From Aerococcus sanguinicola (GTDB taxonomy: Bacteria; Bacillota; Bacilli; Lactobacillales; Aerococcaceae), in the NCBI RefSeq assembly GCF_001543145.1, contig NZ_CP014160.1:62001-126000 (forward strand): DNA of 64,000 nt, given 5' to 3'. A program made the translations under genes and the position numbers. Shown here one piece after another: positions 62,561 through 64,000 of the stretch; the stretch's first letter is position 1; each line of letters opens with the position of its first letter. The notes beneath the pieces were generated by a model. The model was not told the origin of the DNA. It searched no databases and saw only the letters and a program-made list of their open reading frames with translations.

Positions 62561-64000
62561 CTAGTTAGCCAGTAAATTATTTGCTGAATAGACAGGATCA
62601 TTGGTAATATCAATCCCCAAACGTTTGATGGTCTTTTCATTCTCCCGGCTGAGGATGAAAGTCGCGTGGGCCTGGCAGTTCTCCAAAGCCTCTAATTGGT
62701 CGTAAGCTGCCTTAGCAGTCGGATTGGTTACCGCACTCATGGACAAGGCAATCAAGAGTTCATTGGTCGTCAGGACAGGCACCCGACTGTGGAGAGCCTC
62801 CCGCTTGAGATCTTGGATGGTGTTGAGGATCATAGGGGCAATCAAGTCGATCTCATCATTGATGCCGGCCAGGGCCTTGAGACTGTTAACAATTACAGCC
62901 GCTGAAGCATCCATAATCTCGCTAGTCCGGCCGGTAACGATCCGTCCATCTTCCAGGGCCAAAGCAACCACCCCTTGGATCTCGTTCTTGCCGAAGCGTT
63001 CTTGGACTTCAGCTTCATAGTCGCGGGCTGGTTGGACAACTGCCCGGTCCGTCGCATGGAGGTCACTTTCTTCCATAATAATTTGCATCCGGCGCCGGCA
63101 ATCCTCGTCCAAGGTGCCTTTGACAAAGTCGTTTTCAATAGCGAAGTAGCGGCGAATAATCTCTTGCTCAGCTGCCTTCTTGCAGAGCTCGTCATCAATA
63201 ATCCCATCAGCAATACAGTTAACTCCCATATCGGTTGGCGATTTATAAACGGATGGGGCTTCCGTAATGTTTTCAATAATGCGGCGGATGACTGGGAACA
63301 TGTTGATATCCCGGTTGTAGTTAACAGCCACTTCCCCATAAGCTTCATAGTGGTAGTTATCGATCATATTGACATCCTTGAGATCCACCGTAGCGGCCTC
63401 ATAGGCAATATTGACCGGGTGCTTCAAGGGCAGGTTCCAGACAGGGAAGGTTTCAAACTTGGCGTAAGAAGCATTCACTCCCCGGGTATGTTCATGGTAG
63501 AGCTGGTTCAAGCAAGTGGCGAGTTTGCCGCTTCCAGCCCCCGGAGCAGTGACCACCACAACAGGTTTACTGGTCTCAATATAAGCATTCTTGGCGAAAC
63601 CTTGGTCGCCAAAAATCGCTTCAATATCAGTCGGATAGCCTTTGATAGCTTCATGGGCATAGACCTTAATGCCGCGGTTTTCCAAGTTGGTCATAAAGGC
63701 CTTAGCATTGGGTTGGCCATTATAGCGGGTCAGTAAGACACTGTTAACAGGTATCCCATAGCGCTGGTACTCCGCAATCAAACGCAAGACATCTTCATTA
63801 TAGGGAATCCCATAATCGCCGCGAATTTTGTTATTTTCAATATCGCCGGCATAGATACAAATAATGATCTCAGCCTGGTCCTTGAGTGTCGCCAAGAGCT
63901 TCATCTTAGCGTCTTCATCGAAACCAGGAAGGACCCGCTTGGCATGCTTGTCGCCGATCAATTTACCGCCAAATTCAATATAAAGTTTATCCTTGCCAGA
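62561..64000 (-). CDS. DUF1846 family protein (5' end beyond the window)
   Basis: At least 479 residues; the gene runs past position 64000, since the frame continues upstream of the TTG at 63961 with 'GKDKLYIEFGGKLIGDKHAKRVLPGFDEDAKMKLLATL', which matches the normal N-terminal part of DUF1846 proteins (about 495-505 residues). 'KPVVVVTAPGAGSGKLATCLNQLYHEHTRG' (nucleotide-binding-like) and 'DMGVNCIADGIIDDELCKKAAEQEIIRRYF' are typical. Function is unestablished. It is cytoplasmic and monocistronic here; copy C of the composite repeat lies directly behind its stop codon. Confidence 0.9.
   Translation of the reverse strand, partial: SGKDKLYIEFGGKLIGDKHAKRVLPGFDEDAKMKLLATLKDQAEIIICIYAGDIENNKIRGDYGIPYNEDVLRLIAEYQRYGIPVNSVLLTRYNGQPNAKAFMTNLENRGIKVYAHEAIKGYPTDIEAIFGDQGFAKNAYIETSKPVVVVTAPGAGSGKLATCLNQLYHEHTRGVNASYAKFETFPVWNLPLKHPVNIAYEAATVDLKDVNMIDNYHYEAYGEVAVNYNRDINMFPVIRRIIENITEAPSVYKSPTDMGVNCIADGIIDDELCKKAAEQEIIRRYFAIENDFVKGTLDEDCRRRMQIIMEESDLHATDRAVVQPARDYEAEVQERFGKNEIQGVVALALEDGRIVTGRTSEIMDASAAVIVNSLKALAGINDEIDLIAPMILNTIQDLKREALHSRVPVLTTNELLIALSMSAVTNPTAKAAYDQLEALENCQAHATFILSRENEKTIKRLGIDITNDPVYSANNLLAN

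Overview
The window reads as a chromosomal segment of a low-to-mid-GC Gram-positive bacterium of the Lactobacillales, most likely an Aerococcus-type organism. This is inferred from Firmicutes gene orders (recU-ponA, dnaG-rpoD, tig-clpX-engB, sufCDSUB, glgBCDA), strong AGGAGG ribosome binding sites and frequent TTG/GTG starts. The species is an inference; no rRNA is present to settle it.

Layout. 0-6.6 kb: AI-2E-type permease, lactonase, UppP, aspartokinase and an M20 amidohydrolase. 6.6-12.6 kb: glycogen synthesis operon glgB-glgC-glgD-glgA (minus strand) behind a structured, terminator-ended leader and a CcpA-type cre site. 12.6-17.3 kb: glyoxalase, tRNA-Leu(GAG), a zinc-ribbon membrane protein, SprT-like protein and Tex. 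17.4-20.4 kb: a yybP-ykoY-type manganese riboswitch in front of a P-type cation ATPase. 20.4-26.4 kb: a C39-like cysteine peptidase candidate, an orphan O-antigen-ligase-like polymerase, ArgS and an M13 peptidase. 26.5-30.7 kb: small genes, three of them small HTH regulators, plus a remarkable tandem array of hairpin repeats and a transaldolase-family enzyme. 30.9-36.1 kb: the SUF Fe-S assembly operon. 36.3-42.3 kb: a four-gene acyl-CoA operon (ligase, FadN-like bifunctional enzyme, thiolase, FabK-like flavin reductase). 42.4-50.6 kb: thioredoxin-fold ArsC/Spx protein, RodA, YihY, lipoproteins, MetQ, an OYE-family oxidoreductase, tRNA-Arg(TCT), a ketosynthase lacking its catalytic cysteine and DegV. 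50.7-61.5 kb: broken SGNH hydrolase, RpoD, DnaG, EngB, ClpX, trigger factor, RecU and PBP1A. 61.5-62.5 kb: two composite structured repeats. 62.6 kb to the end: a DUF1846 protein cut by the window edge.

The most unusual content is a family of about 120-nt imperfect hairpin cassettes. They occur as a tandem array of five plus one degenerate copy (27.66-28.33 kb), as a solo copy in front of the zinc-ribbon gene (14.54-14.66 kb), as reduced or diverged copies (21.25 kb, 58.16 kb), and inserted inside two of the three copies of a second structured element (61.6 and 62.2 kb; the 3.5 kb copy lacks the cassette). Stem arms differ almost completely between copies yet stay complementary, bulges always fall on the 3' strand, and the ends are fixed (GGGTTC on the left, TCACACCC on the right). 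This is the signature of selection on a folded RNA or single-stranded DNA, organised modularly like pneumococcal BOX elements. I do not recognise the family.

Other points for a second look: a ketosynthase with Cys replaced by Phe, a beta-oxidation-like operon with a FabK-like reductase where an acyl-CoA dehydrogenase would be expected, the glg leader, and several +1 frameshifts that all sit in homopolymer tracts (glgC start, SGNH hydrolase twice, a small ORF), which may be biology or assembly error.
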